A stretch of DNA of 64,000 nucleotides from Streptomyces antimycoticus (GTDB lineage: Bacteria; Actinomycetota; Actinomycetes; Streptomycetales; Streptomycetaceae). Numbering within the stretch: the stretch's first letter is position 1; each line of letters opens with the position of its first letter. The translations under genes were made by a program, and so were the position numbers. Shown here piece after piece: positions 44,807-55,662 of the stretch. Below the pieces are notes generated by a model, which searched no databases, was not told where the DNA came from, and worked only from the letters and a program-made list of their open reading frames with translations. Location: the NCBI RefSeq assembly GCF_005405925.1, contig NZ_BJHV01000001.1:8184001-8248000 (forward strand). The letters are read 5' to 3'.

Positions 44807-46753
44807 GTGCTGCTACAGACGCGGACACCCCGCATCCCCTGGACCACACTCGTGCTGTCGGCGGTCACCGCGCTGGTCGCGGCCGCCATATCCCTGCTGC
44901 CACCGCTCGGCGCCCCGGCCGCCCACGCCGCCTCCGCCGCACCGAGCGCACCGGACAGCAAGTCCGAGAGCAGACCCGTCTACTCCTACGAGAACGCCAT
45001 CCGGGAATCGGTATGGGTGGACACCACGATCGACGGCGACGCGGACGGAGAGACCGACCGGGTCGCCGTCGACATCGTGCGGCCGCGCGAACCCGCCGCG
45101 CAGGGCCGCCGCGTCCCGGTCATCATGGACGCCAGCCCGTACTACTCCTGCTGCGGACGCGGCAACGAGAGCCAGACCAAGACCTATGACGCCGCCGGGA
45201 ATCCGGTCCTCTTCCCGCTCTTCTACGACAACTACTTCGTCCCGCGCGGCTACGCCACCGTCCTTGTCGACCTCGCCGGAACCAACCGCTCCGACGGCTG
45301 TGTGGACGTCGGCGGCCGCTCCGACATCCTGTCCGCCAAGGCCGTGGTCGACTGGCTTAACGGCCGCGCCACCGCGTACTCCACCCGCACCGGCGGGCAG
45401 CCGGTCAAGGCGAGCTGGTCCAACGGCGCCACCGGCATGATCGGCAAGAGCTACGACGGCACCGTCGCCAACGGGGTCGCCGCCACCGGCGTCAAGGGGC
45501 TCAAGACCATCGTGCCCATCGGTGCCATCTCCTCCTGGTACGACTACTACTTCGCCAAGGGTGCCGCGCTCTACGACTCCGGCCCCGACGGACTCTCGGA
45601 CGCCGTCGAGAGCGATGACGCCCGCGCCCACTGCGCCGCCGTACAGAAACGTCTCGTAGAGGGCGCCCCGCGCAGCGGCGACTGGACCGGTCTGTGGAGC
45701 GAGCGCGACTATGTGCCGGCCGCGGACAAGGTGCGGGCCAGCGTCTTCGCCGTCCACGGCGCGCAGGACCTCAACGTCCGCACCAAGCACCTCGGACAGT
45801 GGTGGAACGCGCTCGCCGACGCGGGCGTCGAGCGCAAGATCTGGCTCTCGCAGACCGGGCATGTCGACCCGTTCGACTTCCGGCGCGGAGAGTGGGTGCA
45901 CACCCTGCACCGCTGGTTCGACCACTACCTGCTCGGTATCGACAACGGTATCGAGCGCGAGCCGATGGCCGATGTCGAGCGCGCCCCCGACCAGTGGTCC
46001 ACCGACCGGGTCTGGCCCCCGTCCGGCACCCGGCAGACCACGCTGCGTCCGCGCGGCGGCGCCACGGCCGGAGTGGGCGTGCTCGGCACCGAGCGGGCCG
46101 AGCCCGGCGCCACGGAGACCTTCACCGACGACCCCGCGCTGAGCGAGGCCGACTGGTCCGCGGCGATCGACACCTCGACACCCGGCAAGGCGGGCTTCAC
46201 CACCGGTCCGCTGAAGAAGGACCTGCGGCTGTCCGGCTCCGGCACGGTCACCGTCACCGCCACGCCCTCCACCGCGAGTGCCCATCTCTCCGCGGTCCTG
46301 GTCGATCTCGGACCGGCCACCATCCGGAACTACACGGGGAGCGGCGAGGGCATCACCACCCTCGACCGGCGCAGTTGCTGGGGCAGCAGCACGGCGGGCG
46401 ACAGCGCCTGCTTCAAGGAGACCGCCGCGGACCGGGCCGACGTCGACTACACGGTCTTCAGCCGGGGTTGGGCCGACCTCGGCAACTTCGCGGACGACGG
46501 CAAGGGCCGCCCGCTGACCCCGGGCAAGGCGTACACCATCACCCTGGACCTCGCGGCCACCGACCATGTCGTCCCGGCCGGCCACCGTCTCGGCCTGATC
46601 ATCGCCGGTACCGACGCGGGCCTTCTCGAACCGCCGTCCACCACCCCGCGGCTGACCCTGGACCTGCCCCGCACCTCGGCCCGGCTGCCGCTGGTCGGCG
46701 GTGCCCCCAGGCCGCGGCCGCCCCCTCGCGCACGGCGGCCACCCCGCCGCTGA
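44807..46753 (+). CDS. Secreted Xaa-Pro dipeptidyl-peptidase (CocE/NonD family)
   Basis: As written 648 residues. A signal peptide (about 1-42, VLSAVTALVAAAISLL) is followed by an alpha/beta-hydrolase: Ser215 in IGKSYDGTV, Asp321 in HGAQDLNV and His352 in TGHVDPFD. The C-terminal jelly-roll follows (AEPGATETFTDDPALSE, PAGHRLGLIIAGTDAG). The extreme C terminus is low-complexity (RPRPPPRARRPPRR); adding one C to the five-C run near 46710 gives a more natural tail ending MSTHD at 46812. GTG 44807 lies six bases after TACCGT, suggesting a leaderless mRNA. It removes X-Pro dipeptides from peptides outside the cell. Confidence 0.84.
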   Translation: MLLQTRTPRIPWTTLVLSAVTALVAAAISLLPPLGAPAAHAASAAPSAPDSKSESRPVYSYENAIRESVWVDTTIDGDADGETDRVAVDIVRPREPAAQGRRVPVIMDASPYYSCCGRGNESQTKTYDAAGNPVLFPLFYDNYFVPRGYATVLVDLAGTNRSDGCVDVGGRSDILSAKAVVDWLNGRATAYSTRTGGQPVKASWSNGATGMIGKSYDGTVANGVAATGVKGLKTIVPIGAISSWYDYYFAKGAALYDSGPDGLSDAVESDDARAHCAAVQKRLVEGAPRSGDWTGLWSERDYVPAADKVRASVFAVHGAQDLNVRTKHLGQWWNALADAGVERKIWLSQTGHVDPFDFRRGEWVHTLHRWFDHYLLGIDNGIEREPMADVERAPDQWSTDRVWPPSGTRQTTLRPRGGATAGVGVLGTERAEPGATETFTDDPALSEADWSAAIDTSTPGKAGFTTGPLKKDLRLSGSGTVTVTATPSTASAHLSAVLVDLGPATIRNYTGSGEGITTLDRRSCWGSSTAGDSACFKETAADRADVDYTVFSRGWADLGNFADDGKGRPLTPGKAYTITLDLAATDHVVPAGHRLGLIIAGTDAGLLEPPSTTPRLTLDLPRTSARLPLVGGAPRPRPPPRARRPPRR

Positions 46754-46929
46754 AGGGCGTACGGGCGCCGCAGCACCGCACCCCGCTCCCGTTCATGTCC
46801 ACCCACGACTGATCGGCGCCGGTGAGCCCCCGCCGCCGCGCGGGGGCCCACCGGCGGCGGGCCCGGCAGGACGCCCTCACCCAGATCGCCCCCGCATCCC
46901 CTCACCCCCGTCACCCCAGGAGGTCCTTC

Positions 46930-48252
46930 GTGTTCTCGCGGTCACCCCTCTTCCGCAGCGCCGCCTGCGGCGCGATCGGTGCGCTGCTGACCGGGTCGTT
47001 CCTCAGCGCACCCGCGCGGGCCGAGCAGCGTCCGCCGCGTACGGGGTTCGAGATCAGCCATGGCGCACGGTGGACCACCCAGGCCGAGGAGGCGGACTTC
47101 CTCGCGGCCGTCGACAAGTCCGCCCCGCGCGTGGCCGTCGACCGGATCGGCGCCACCGCGCAGGGGCGGCCGCTGCGGCTGGTGCGGATCGGCGCCCCGG
47201 CCGCACCCGCCGACCCGGACAAAGCGGCGCGCGGCAACGTCCTGCTGCTGATCTGCTCCCAGCACGGCGACGAGCCCTCCGGCCGCGAGGCGTGTCTGTC
47301 CACCGTCCGCGACCTCGCCTACGCCAAGGACCGCCGGACGCGGCGCTTCCTGGAGCGCACCCAGGTGCTCGTCGTCCCGACCGCCAACCCCGACGGCCGC
47401 GCCGCCGACACCCGCGGCAACTCCGACGGTGTGGACATCAACCGCGACCATGTCGCGCTCGCCACCGCCGAGTCCCGCGCGATGGCGGGCGTCATCCGCG
47501 ACTGGCGCCCCGACACCGTCTACGACCTGCATGAGTACGGGGCGACCGTCCCGTACTACATGAAGGACCTGCTGGCGCTGTGGCCGCGCAACCTCAACAC
47601 CCAGGACCCGGTGCACCACGAGGCGCGGACCCTGTCGGACACCTATGTGCGCCCCAGCGTGGAGGCCGCGGGCCACACCACCGGCGTCTACGGCATCTGG
47701 ACCGACCCCGAGACCGGGGAGCCGGTCAAGCAGGTGGCGGGCGACGGACAGGAGCGGATCCTGCGGAACACCGCGGGCGTCAAGCACTCCGTGGGGCTGC
47801 TGGTCGAGACCCGGGTCGACCCGCTCACCGATGCCGAGAAGGCCGACCCGGCCGTCAACAACCGCCGCCGGGTGGGCTCCCATCTGGCCGCCCTGAACGG
47901 CGCCTTCGACTTCATCACCGAGCGCCGCGGACGGATCGAGGCGGCCACGACGGCGGCACGGCTGGCCGGCTACGCGGACCGGGGCCCGGTCTACCTCGGC
48001 GGCGCGGACAACGAACCGCCGGAGGAGGGCACGGTCCTGCAGGATCCGCCGTGCGGCTACCGGCTGGACGCCGCCCAATACGGCGAGGTGCGGGACGAAC
48101 TGGCCCTGCACGGGGTGACGGTCCGGCCCGCCAAGGGCGACGGAGGTGCCTTCGTGCCGCTGCGCCAGTCGGCCCGCGCGCTCGTACCGCTGCTGCTGGA
48201 CGGCCGCGCCGCGTACCACCTCACTGCCGGGCAGCCGGTGGACAAATGCTGA
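46930..48252 (+). CDS. Secreted M14-family zinc carboxypeptidase
   Basis: A 440-residue protein with a signal peptide at 1-31 ([23 protein letters not shown]). The M14 zinc motif is [13 protein letters not shown] (HxxE-like), then VDINRDH and [14 protein letters not shown] (third ligand His and region around the substrate Arg), and [12 protein letters not shown] (catalytic Glu). GTG at 46930 has AGGAGG six bases upstream. It follows the X-Pro peptidase on the same strand and adds to a three-gene extracellular peptidase locus. Confidence 0.86.
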   Translation: MFSRSPLFRSAACGAIGALLTGSFLSAPARAEQRPPRTGFEISHGARWTTQAEEADFLAAVDKSAPRVAVDRIGATAQGRPLRLVRIGAPAAPADPDKAARGNVLLLICSQHGDEPSGREACLSTVRDLAYAKDRRTRRFLERTQVLVVPTANPDGRAADTRGNSDGVDINRDHVALATAESRAMAGVIRDWRPDTVYDLHEYGATVPYYMKDLLALWPRNLNTQDPVHHEARTLSDTYVRPSVEAAGHTTGVYGIWTDPETGEPVKQVAGDGQERILRNTAGVKHSVGLLVETRVDPLTDAEKADPAVNNRRRVGSHLAALNGAFDFITERRGRIEAATTAARLAGYADRGPVYLGGADNEPPEEGTVLQDPPCGYRLDAAQYGEVRDELALHGVTVRPAKGDGGAFVPLRQSARALVPLLLDGRAAYHLTAGQPVDKC

Positions 48253-48276
48253 CATGACGCATTGATGGCATACTAA
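48249..48276 (+). promoter_or_regulatory. Putative promoter of BCCT transporter
   Basis: CTGACA (48249-48254), a 16-base spacer and TACTAA (48271-48276) lie in a short AT-rich gap. The -35 box overlaps the end of the carboxypeptidase gene. Confidence 0.45.
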
Positions 48277-48366
48277 AACACCGACCACGTGGCCGGTTGG
48301 CATGCATCTCAGAGTCCTGGGTAGCCGGAAATCCGTCAGCCAAACCCCCAGTGAAAGGTTTTTTGC

Positions 48367-50156
48367 GTGCCGCAGACAGGTACAAGCGCGGGGGACGTCG
48401 GCGGCGATCCTCCGGCCACCGTGGATAATCCCGGCGCCGACTCCGCCGGGCCCCATGCGGCCCCCCGGACGGACCGCGTGGTGTTCGGCGTCTCCGCCGC
48501 GCTCACGCTGGCCTTCGTCATCTGGGGGTCCGTTGCCAGCGACACTCTGGAAAGAGTCTCGGACAGCATGCTCTCCGGGCTCATACACAATGGCGGATGG
48601 GCCTTCGTTCTGGCCGCTTCGGGGTTTGTCATCTTCGCCCTGTGGCTGGCCATGAGCCGCTACGGCAAGATCACCCTCGGAAAGGAGGGCGAGGAACCCG
48701 AATTCCGCACCGTCTCATGGGTCGCGATGATGTTCAGCGCGGGCATGGGCATCGGTCTGATGTTCTACGGCGTGAGTGAGCCGCTGTCGCACTTCATCTC
48801 CCCGCCGCCCGGGACCGACCCCAGCAGCGCGGCCGAGAAGATGCAGACCGCGATGTCCACCACGCTCTTCCACTGGACACTGCACCCCTGGGCCATCTAC
48901 GCGGTCGTCGGCCTGGCCATCGCGTACAGCACCTTCCGCCGTGGCCGCCGGCAGACGATCAGCGCGGTCTTCACACCGCTCATCGGCTCCAAGAACGCCA
49001 ACGGCTGGGCCGGCCGGGTCATCGACATCCTGGCCATCTTCGCCACGCTCTTCGGCTCCGCCGCATCGCTCGGCCTCGGCGCGCTGCAGATCGGCAGTGG
49101 TATCGAGGTGCTGGGCTGGAAGAGCGACGTGGGCACCGGGCTGCTGGTCGCCGTCATCGCGATCCTGACCGTCGCCTTCATCGCGTCCGCCGTCTCGGGT
49201 GTCGCCAAGGGCATCCAGTGGCTGTCCAACATCAATATGGTGCTGGCGCTCTTCCTCGCGGTCTTCGTCTTCGTGGCCGGCCCGACGATCATCATCCTCG
49301 ACCTGCTGCCGACCTCGATCGGCTCGTACATCGGCGATCTGCCGCAGCTGGTGGGCCGCACCGAGGCCACCGGCGGCAAGTCGGTCGCGGACTGGCTGAG
49401 CAGCTGGACGGTCTTCTACTGGGCCTGGTGGATCTCCTGGACGCCGTTCGTGGGCATGTTCATCGCCCGGATCAGCCGCGGCCGCACCATCCGGCAGTTC
49501 GTGGGTGGCGTGATCCTGGTGCCGAGCACCGTCAGCCTGCTCTGGTTCGCCATCTTCGGCGGTTCGTCGATGAAGCTCCAGGCCGCGGGCCGGCTGGGGA
49601 AGGAATCCACCCCGAGGGGCAGCTGTTCGGGGTGCTGGACCAGTACCCGATCGCCGGCGTGATGAGCGTCCTGGTGATGATCCTGGTCGGCATCTTCTTC
49701 GTCTCCGGCGCCGACGCGGCGTCCATCGTGATGGGCACGCTCTCGCAGAAGGGCGCCTTCGAGCCGACCCGCTTCGTCGTCATCTTCTGGGGTGTGATCA
49801 CGGGCGCGGTGGCGGCCGTGATGCTGCTGATCGGCGGTGGCGGGGGCGATGCCCTCACCGGCTTGCAGAACCTGACGATCCTGGTGGCAGCGCCGTTCAC
49901 GCTGGTGATGGTGGGGCTGTGCTGGGCGCTGCTGAAGGATCTGCGCCGCGACCCGCTGATCGTGCGGGGCGAGCGGGGCGAGGAGGCCGTCGAGATGGCG
50001 GTCATCGCCGGACATGAGAAGTACGACGGCGAGTTCGAGATCCGCATCGGCCCGGCGACCCCGCCCGACGCCGACTCCGACGCCTCGTCCGGGGGCGAGG
50101 ACGGGGACGGCGCGGACGGATCGGGCGATCGCGCCGCCGCGGCCGAGCGCCGCTAG
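48367..50156 (+). CDS. BCCT-family betaine/choline/carnitine transporter, one frameshift
   Basis: A 12-helix secondary transporter of osmolytes. Seen are DRVVFGVSAALTLAFVIWGS, MMFSAGMGIGLMFYGVSEPL (the family signature region), FHWTLHPWAIYAVVGLAIAY, WTVFYWAWWISWTPFVGMFI (Trp-rich substrate box) and, in a second frame from about 49600, FVSGADAASIVMGTLSQKG. Adding one G to the run at 49596-49599 joins both into 596 residues. As written the first frame ends at 49662, losing the last two to three helices. GTG 48367 has GAAAGG eight bases upstream. Glycine betaine uptake would fit the betaine-type operon at 9730. Confidence 0.85.
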
Positions 50157-50192
50157 CCGCCCTGGCCGCCCCCGCAGGGCGCGGCCGTGACC

Positions 50193-50222
50193 CGCCGCCC
50201 GGACCGATCGGTCCGGGCGGCG
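50193..50222. terminator. Terminator hairpin after BCCT gene
   Basis: A perfect 13-base stem (CGCCGCCCGGACC and its complement) around GATC, 37 bases after the transporter stop. Very stable, without a T-run, as is usual in Streptomyces. Confidence 0.7.
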
Positions 50223-50375
50223 CGTCGTGTCGGCACGTTGTGCCGGTCCGGGCAGTGGGCCGTGTCGGCCCGGGCAACGGGTCATGACGTCCTCCATGGC
50301 GTAAGCGGCGACCCGGGCCGCCCGGCGCACCGCCGGTTTCCCCCTGATACGCCCCGTAACGGGAATACTTGGGGC

Positions 50376-51419
50376 ATGACCTCCGAGTACGTGACGTTCG
50401 GGCTGGCGCCGGCGATGCGCGCGGGCGGTGTGCTGGCCGATGGCGCGTACCAAACCCACCGCGACTTCCTGGATTTCGTGGTGGACGGCAGGCCGCTGCT
50501 GGCGCGCCTCGCCGACCTCGACGCGGTCTCACCGCTCGCGGCCGACGTCGGGCCCTCCGCCCTCGCCGAGCAGGTGCGAAGGCTGCTGCTGGAGGCGGAG
50601 GCGCCGCTGGCGGGAAGCCGGTGCGTCATCTACGGCTGCCCGGAGTGCGAGGGGCTGGAGTGCGGGGCCGTCACCGCCGTCATCGAGCGGGACGGGCCGG
50701 ACGTGGTCTGGCGTGACTTCGTCTGGCAGACCGGCGACACCCCGGACGTCGAGCGCGACGGCTACCACGGCATCGGTCCCTACCGCTTCCGCGGCGAGCA
50801 GTACCGGGCCGCGCTGAAGCGGTTGCTGACCGCCGACGGCGCGCCCGCGCCCGAGGTCCCGACGGGCCCGAGAGCGCTGCTGATCGGACAGCGCGCCGCC
50901 GTCCTCGCCAAGCTGGCCGCCGCGCTGCGCACCATCGGCATCGGCGCCGAGATCACCCTGGACGCGGTGGGCGCCCACGCGGATGAGCTGCGCAAATACG
51001 GTGCGGTGGTCTTCGGCCGGACGGTGGGCCCGGGCGAGCGTGACGCGGTCCGGGACGCCTTCGCGGCGGCGCGCTCCGACGCGGTGTGCGTCACCGCGCT
51101 CGCCCCGATCGTCCCTCTGCTCGTCGCCCAGGTCGAACAGGCCCTGGACCGCACCCCGCACGACCGCCGCCGCCTCCTCGGCCTGACGGCGGTGGCGGGC
51201 GGCGCCGAGGCGGTGGTCGAGGTCGCGTCCGCCTGCCGGGTGAGACTGGCGGCCCACCGCCTCGACCGGCTGTCCCGGCCCCATGCGCACGAGCTCTTCG
51301 ACACCGTCCTGGCCCCGGGCACCCATCGCATCCCCCTGGACCCCCGCGCCGTCCGCGGCCGGTCCTTCCTGACGGCCCGCACGAGCGACGCGGTACGGGT
51401 CACGCCCGTGGAACGGTAG
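50376..51419 (+). CDS. Conserved protein of unknown function with CxxC-type N-terminal region
   Basis: A 347-residue protein I do not recognise as a named family. The first half contains a cysteine cluster (IYGCPECEGLECGAVT) that could bind metal, and a WRDFVWQTGD motif. The second half, from about 180, is a Rossmann-like alpha/beta domain (RALLIGQRAAVLAKLAAALR, IGIGAEITLDAVGAHADEL, AVVFGRTVGPGERDAV). It ends with LAAHRLDRLSRPHAHELFD. Similar proteins in Streptomyces are called oxidoreductases without proof. ATG 50376 lies six bases after AATACT, so it may be leaderless. Confidence 0.72.
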   Translation: MTSEYVTFGLAPAMRAGGVLADGAYQTHRDFLDFVVDGRPLLARLADLDAVSPLAADVGPSALAEQVRRLLLEAEAPLAGSRCVIYGCPECEGLECGAVTAVIERDGPDVVWRDFVWQTGDTPDVERDGYHGIGPYRFRGEQYRAALKRLLTADGAPAPEVPTGPRALLIGQRAAVLAKLAAALRTIGIGAEITLDAVGAHADELRKYGAVVFGRTVGPGERDAVRDAFAAARSDAVCVTALAPIVPLLVAQVEQALDRTPHDRRRLLGLTAVAGGAEAVVEVASACRVRLAAHRLDRLSRPHAHELFDTVLAPGTHRIPLDPRAVRGRSFLTARTSDAVRVTPVER

Positions 51420-51479
51420 CGGCGCGCGCCGACCCCACGCGCTCCCACGGCCTGGCCGGACGCTCTTCGGGCGGGTCCT

Positions 51480-51605
51480 CAAACGCCGGACGTGCTGATG
51501 TTCAGCCGGTCCGGCGATTGAGGACCGGGGTCCGGGGCGGAGCCCCACGCGCGGCGGAGCCGCATATCGACAGGAGCCGGGAAGGGGCGGGTAGGGGAAA
51601 GCAGC
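51480..51605. repeat. Interspersed intergenic repeat, copy D (reverse orientation)
   Basis: CGGGAAGGGGCGGG(T)AGGGGA near 51578-51599 is the reverse complement of the core of copies A-C. GGGGCGGAGCCCC and GCGGCGGAGCCGCAT also recur. Upstream are CTCAAACGCCGGACGTGCTG and its partner CGGTCCGGCGATTGAGGACC. Confidence 0.7.
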
Positions 51606-51606
51606 C

Positions 51607-51643
51607 GCCGCCCGGCCCCGCCGTCATGGCGGGGCCGGGCGGC
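51607..51643. terminator. Terminator hairpin after Tex gene
   Basis: A perfect 16-base stem (51607-51622 with 51628-51643) and a five-base loop GTCAT, 27 bases beyond the Tex stop on the minus strand. It can also stop transcripts from the plus strand. Confidence 0.75.
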
Positions 51644-51670
51644 GGGACGAACCCGGTGTTGCCCGGAGGG

Positions 51671-54079
51671 CTAGCGCTTCTTCGGGTCGAGCAGGCCCGC
51701 CCGCCGCAGGGCGTCGGCCATCGCACCGTTCACCGGGGCCGCGTCGCGGCCTCCGCCGCCACGCTGGCCACGGCCGCCGCCACCCTGGCGCTGCTGAGGC
51801 GCACCGCCCTGGCGCTGCTGGGGCGCGCCACGACGGCCCCCGCCGCGCTGGCCGCGGGTGTCCTCGGAGCGGCTGCGATCCCGGCCGCCGCCGGACGCGG
51901 CGCCCGCCTCGTCATCGAGCCGGAGCGTCAGCGAGATCCGCTTGCGCGGGATGTCGACGTCGAGGACCTTCACCCGGACGATGTCACCGGGCTTGACCAC
52001 ATCCCGCGGGTCCTTGACGAACGTCTTGGACATCGCGGAGACGTGCACCAGACCGTCCTGGTGCACACCGACGTCGACGAACGCCCCGAACGCGGCCACA
52101 TTGGTGACGACGCCCTCCAGGATCATCCCGGCCGACAGGTCGCCGATCTTCTCGACGCCCTCCTTGAAGGTCGCGGTCTTGAAGGCGGGACGCGGGTCGC
52201 GGCCCGGCTTCTCCAGCTCCTTGAGGATGTCGGTGACCGTGGGCAGACCGAAGGCGTCGTCCACGAACTCGTCCGGCCGCAGGCCCCGCAGGACCGTCGT
52301 GTTCCCGATGAGGGTGGACACGTCGCCGCCCGCCTTGGTGACCATCCGGCGCACCACCGGATACGCCTCGGGGTGCACGCTCGACCCGTCCAGCGGGTCG
52401 TCGCCGCCCCGGATGCGCAGGAAGCCCGCGCACTGCTCGTACGCCTTGGGGCCGAGCCGGGCCACGTCCTTGAGCGCCTTACGGTTGACGAACGGGCCGT
52501 TGGCGTCGCGGTGGGAGACGATGTTCTCCGCGAGGCCGGTGCCGATGCCCGAAACCCGGCTGAGCAGCGGGGCGGAGGCCGTGTTGACGTCCACCCCGAC
52601 ACCGTTCACACAGTCCTCGACGACCGCGTCGAGCGAACGGGAGAGCTTCACCTCGGACAGGTCGTGCTGGTACTGGCCGACGCCGATCGACTTCGGATCG
52701 ATCTTGACCAGCTCGGCCAGCGGATCCTGGAGCCGGCGCGCGATGGAGACGGCGCCGCGCAGCGAGACATCGAGGTCCGGCAGCTCCTGCGAGGCGAAGG
52801 CGGAGGCCGAGTACACCGAGGCGCCCGCCTCCGAGACCATCACCTTGGTGAGCTTCAGCTCGGGGTGCCTGCCGCACAGCTCGCCCGCCAGCTTGTCGGT
52901 CTCGCGGGACGCCGTGCCGTTCCCGATCGCGATGAGCTCCACATTGTGCTCACGCGCCAGCGCGGCCAGCTTGTCGAGGGCCTGGTCCCACTGGTTGCGG
53001 GGGACATGCGGGTAGATCGTGTCCGTCGCGGCCACCTTGCCGGTCGCGTCGACCACGGCCACCTTCACCCCCGTACGGAAGCCGGGGTCCAGGCCCATCG
53101 TGGCGCGCGTGCCCGCCGGGGCGGCGAGCAGCAGATCGCGGAGGTTGGCGGCGAAGACCCGGACGGCCTCGTCCTCGGCGGCCTGCCGCAGCCGCAGCCG
53201 CAGATCGATGCCGAGGTGGACCAGGACGCGGGTGCGCCAGGCCCAGCGCACCGTGTCGGCCAGCCACTTGTCGGCGGGGCGGCCGCGGTCCGCGATGTCG
53301 AAGCGGTGGGCGATGGAGCGCTCGTAGGAGGTGGGACCGGCCTCCTCGGAGGGCTCCTCCGGCTCCAGGGTGAGGTCGAGGACCTCCTCCTTCTCCCCGC
53401 GGAACATCGCCAGCACCCGGTGCGAGGGCAGCTCGGTGAACGGCTCGGAGAAGTCGAAGTAGTCGGCGAACTTGGCGCCCGCCTCCTCCTTGCCCTCGCG
53501 CACCTTGGTGGCCGCCCGGCCGCGCTCCCACATGCGCTCGCGCAGCTCACCGATGAGGTCCGCGTCCTCGCTGAACCGCTCGGTGAGGATGGCCCGCGCC
53601 CCGTCCAGCGCGGCGGCGGCGTCCGCGACGCCCTTCTCGGCGTCCACGAAGGCCGCCGCGGCGGCCGTGGGCTCCACGGTCGGGTCGCCCAGCAGCCCGT
53701 CCGCGAGCGGCTCGAGCCCGGCCTCGCGGGCGATCTGCGCCTTGGTGCGCCGCTTGGGCTTGTAGGGGAGGTAGATGTCCTCCAGCCGGGCCTTGGAGTC
53801 CGCGGCGAGGATCTGCGCCTCCAGCGCCTCGTCCAGCTTGCCCTGGGAGCGGATCGACTCGAGGATCGCGGCGCGCCGCTCCTCCAGCTCCCGCAGATAG
53901 CGCAGCCGCTCCTCCAGGGAGCGCAGCTGCGCGTCGTCGAGCATCTCCGTCGCTTCCTTGCGGTAGCGCGCGATGAACGGCACGGTGGAGCCGCCGTCGA
54001 GCAGCTCGACGGCGGCTTTGACCTGCCGTTCCCGTACGCCGAGTTCCTCGGCGATCCTGCCTTCGATGGACGTCGTCAC
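51671..54079 (-). CDS. tex: Tex-family RNA-binding transcription accessory protein
   Basis: An 802-residue cytoplasmic protein. Order: Tex N-terminal HTH ([22 protein letters not shown] start, [18 protein letters not shown]), YqgF-like RNase H fold ([20 protein letters not shown]), helix-hairpin-helix ([19 protein letters not shown]) and S1 domain ([33 protein letters not shown]). An Arg/Gly/Gln-rich tail follows ([20 protein letters not shown]), typical of actinobacterial Tex. GTG at 54079 is preferred over 54085 because GGAG then lies seven bases away. It helps clear stalled polymerase and binds RNA. Confidence 0.9.
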   Translation of the reverse strand: MTTSIEGRIAEELGVRERQVKAAVELLDGGSTVPFIARYRKEATEMLDDAQLRSLEERLRYLRELEERRAAILESIRSQGKLDEALEAQILAADSKARLEDIYLPYKPKRRTKAQIAREAGLEPLADGLLGDPTVEPTAAAAAFVDAEKGVADAAAALDGARAILTERFSEDADLIGELRERMWERGRAATKVREGKEEAGAKFADYFDFSEPFTELPSHRVLAMFRGEKEEVLDLTLEPEEPSEEAGPTSYERSIAHRFDIADRGRPADKWLADTVRWAWRTRVLVHLGIDLRLRLRQAAEDEAVRVFAANLRDLLLAAPAGTRATMGLDPGFRTGVKVAVVDATGKVAATDTIYPHVPRNQWDQALDKLAALAREHNVELIAIGNGTASRETDKLAGELCGRHPELKLTKVMVSEAGASVYSASAFASQELPDLDVSLRGAVSIARRLQDPLAELVKIDPKSIGVGQYQHDLSEVKLSRSLDAVVEDCVNGVGVDVNTASAPLLSRVSGIGTGLAENIVSHRDANGPFVNRKALKDVARLGPKAYEQCAGFLRIRGGDDPLDGSSVHPEAYPVVRRMVTKAGGDVSTLIGNTTVLRGLRPDEFVDDAFGLPTVTDILKELEKPGRDPRPAFKTATFKEGVEKIGDLSAGMILEGVVTNVAAFGAFVDVGVHQDGLVHVSAMSKTFVKDPRDVVKPGDIVRVKVLDVDIPRKRISLTLRLDDEAGAASGGGRDRSRSEDTRGQRGGGRRGAPQQRQGGAPQQRQGGGGRGQRGGGGRDAAPVNGAMADALRRAGLLDPKKR

Positions 54080-54220
54080 GATCACGCTCCGCTTTCGGTA
54101 TGCACTGCTCCTGCATTGTGGCAGGTGGCACTGACGAAGCGGTCGCGGCCGACGCTTTCGGCGGGCCGGGAGGGTCGGGGTACGGGTCGGGCGGACACCG
54201 GTATCAGCCGGAAACGGTCA

Positions 54221-54361
54221 TCACACCCGCCTGCTGCGCGGTCCGCTCGCCGCGTCGGAAGCACCGCCGAAGAGGCGGGCAACGGCACGGAAGGGGAGCG
54301 TCACCACGGTCGCGATGGCGGCACCGATGGCACGGAGCACGTCGGCGATGGCACGGAACAC
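54221..54361 (-). CDS. LPFR-motif small protein
   Basis: A 46-residue peptide, FRAIADVLRAIGAAIATVVT then LPFRAVARLFGGAS, ending with an Arg-rich tail. The GTG start (54361) is preceded by a strong GGAGG at seven bases, which decides the start and argues it is translated. The amphipathic helix plus LPFR motif matches a short actinobacterial family known only by that motif. It may associate with the membrane; function unknown. Confidence 0.75.
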   Translation of the reverse strand: MFRAIADVLRAIGAAIATVVTLPFRAVARLFGGASDAASGPRSRRV

Positions 54362-54652
54362 GGGGATACCTCCTGTCGGTCGGTGGCGGCTCGGCGGCGG
54401 CCGCCGGGCACCGTTCGCTACGCGGCGCACGGGCTGGTGCCGGCGTACGCGGCGCGCGGTGTGGGCGCCCGGTTGTCAGACGGCCGATCGCGCACGACAA
54501 GCGGGTATCCCGATGTGCTCCTGCCAAACTCCGCCCGACACGGGCGGTCCCGTGCCGGGCCGATGGCCGGACGGGTCGCGCCCGTGCCGCGTCTCCCGGG
54601 AGAGGCTTCAGGGAAGTGCGGCGCGGGCGCGTGGCGGGCCCGTCGGGGGCCG

Positions 54653-55515
54653 TCAGCTCTTGCCGCGGAGGTCCGCCGGGAAGGCGCCGTTCTCGCGGGC
54701 GGTGGTGGAGAAGGCGGTGGCCAGCTCGGTCAGCCGGGCCACGCCCTCGGCGCCCAGGTGCTCGTACGGCGCCGCGTCCAGGCGGTCGGTTTCCTTCTCG
54801 AGGTGCTGGCGCAGCCGCTCACCGGCCTCCGTCAGCTCGTTGTCGGCGGTGAGCAGCCCCCGGTCGCGCAGCCGCTGCCGGCCCGCCTCCCACTCCTCGG
54901 CGCTCCAGCCGCGGGTGCGCAGGATCCACTTGGTGGACATGCCCTGCCCGGTCGCGGTGTGGGAGGCCAGCGCCTCGACCGCGTCGAGCTCGGCGCTGAC
55001 CAGGGTCATCAGATGGCCGTCGCCGCGGTGTTCGCGCAGCAGCGAGGCGGCGTGCCACAGCGCCAGATGCGGGGCGTCCGGGACGGGCAGGTCGGCGTGG
55101 GCGGCGTACAGGGGGCGCGCCGGGCGGGAACACGCCTCCGTGGCGCGCAGCGCCAGCTCCGCCGCCTCGGCCATCTCCTTGGAGGCGATGACGTCCTCGC
55201 CCAGCACCCGCCGCAGCACCGAATCGGCGGCCCGCAGCCGGGCGTCCAGGGCGGCCTCGGGGGAGACCACGTCCCACGCGGCCGGTATGTGGCGGGCGAT
55301 CAGGTCATGGCTGAAATTGAAGAAGGTCGCGGTGATGGTGCCCGCGCCCGCCCGGCCCATCGGCGCCGCCCGCCCGACGAAGTAGGCGGCCGCACCGTCC
55401 TCCAGGCCCAGTTTGGCAAGCTCCTGGCCGAAGTCGGGGCGAAGTAGATGGCGGAGTGGAGCGGGTTGACGACGCTGTAACAGCGACGGGCGGCAAGCTC
55501 GGGAAGTGTGGTCAT
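54653..55515 (-). CDS. SCO6745-family protein (HTH-like, DUF6986-style), one frameshift
   Basis: ATG at 55515 opens LAARRCYSVVNPLHSAIYFA, the conserved start of SCO6745-type proteins. The frame breaks at the G-run 55436-55439. Adding one base joins it to DFGQELAKLGLEDGAAAYFV, RAAPMGRAGAGTITATFFNF and the rest, 287 residues in all. The C-terminal half has a winged-helix look (RGWSAEEWEAGRQRLRDRGLL, ELTEAGERLRQHLE). Role unknown; the family is restricted to actinobacteria. The family label in the call beyond SCO6745 is tentative. As written the main frame would wrongly begin upstream in noncoding sequence. Confidence 0.8.
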
Positions 55516-55662
55516 GGCCGCACGCTACCGACAGGTAGTGACCCCCGGTAGCCCGGGTATCCCCAAGATCCATCAGGCCCGCGGGATCCGGCCACCCTTA
55601 CGCCGTCGCGATCCCCTCCAAACCCCCTCAGCCCGCTCGATCCGGCCATCTTCCGGCCGCGG

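Noticed and set aside
51086..55447. Plus-strand open frame of about 1450 codons opposite Tex
   Set aside because: Antisense shadow; Tex on the minus strand has all expected domains.
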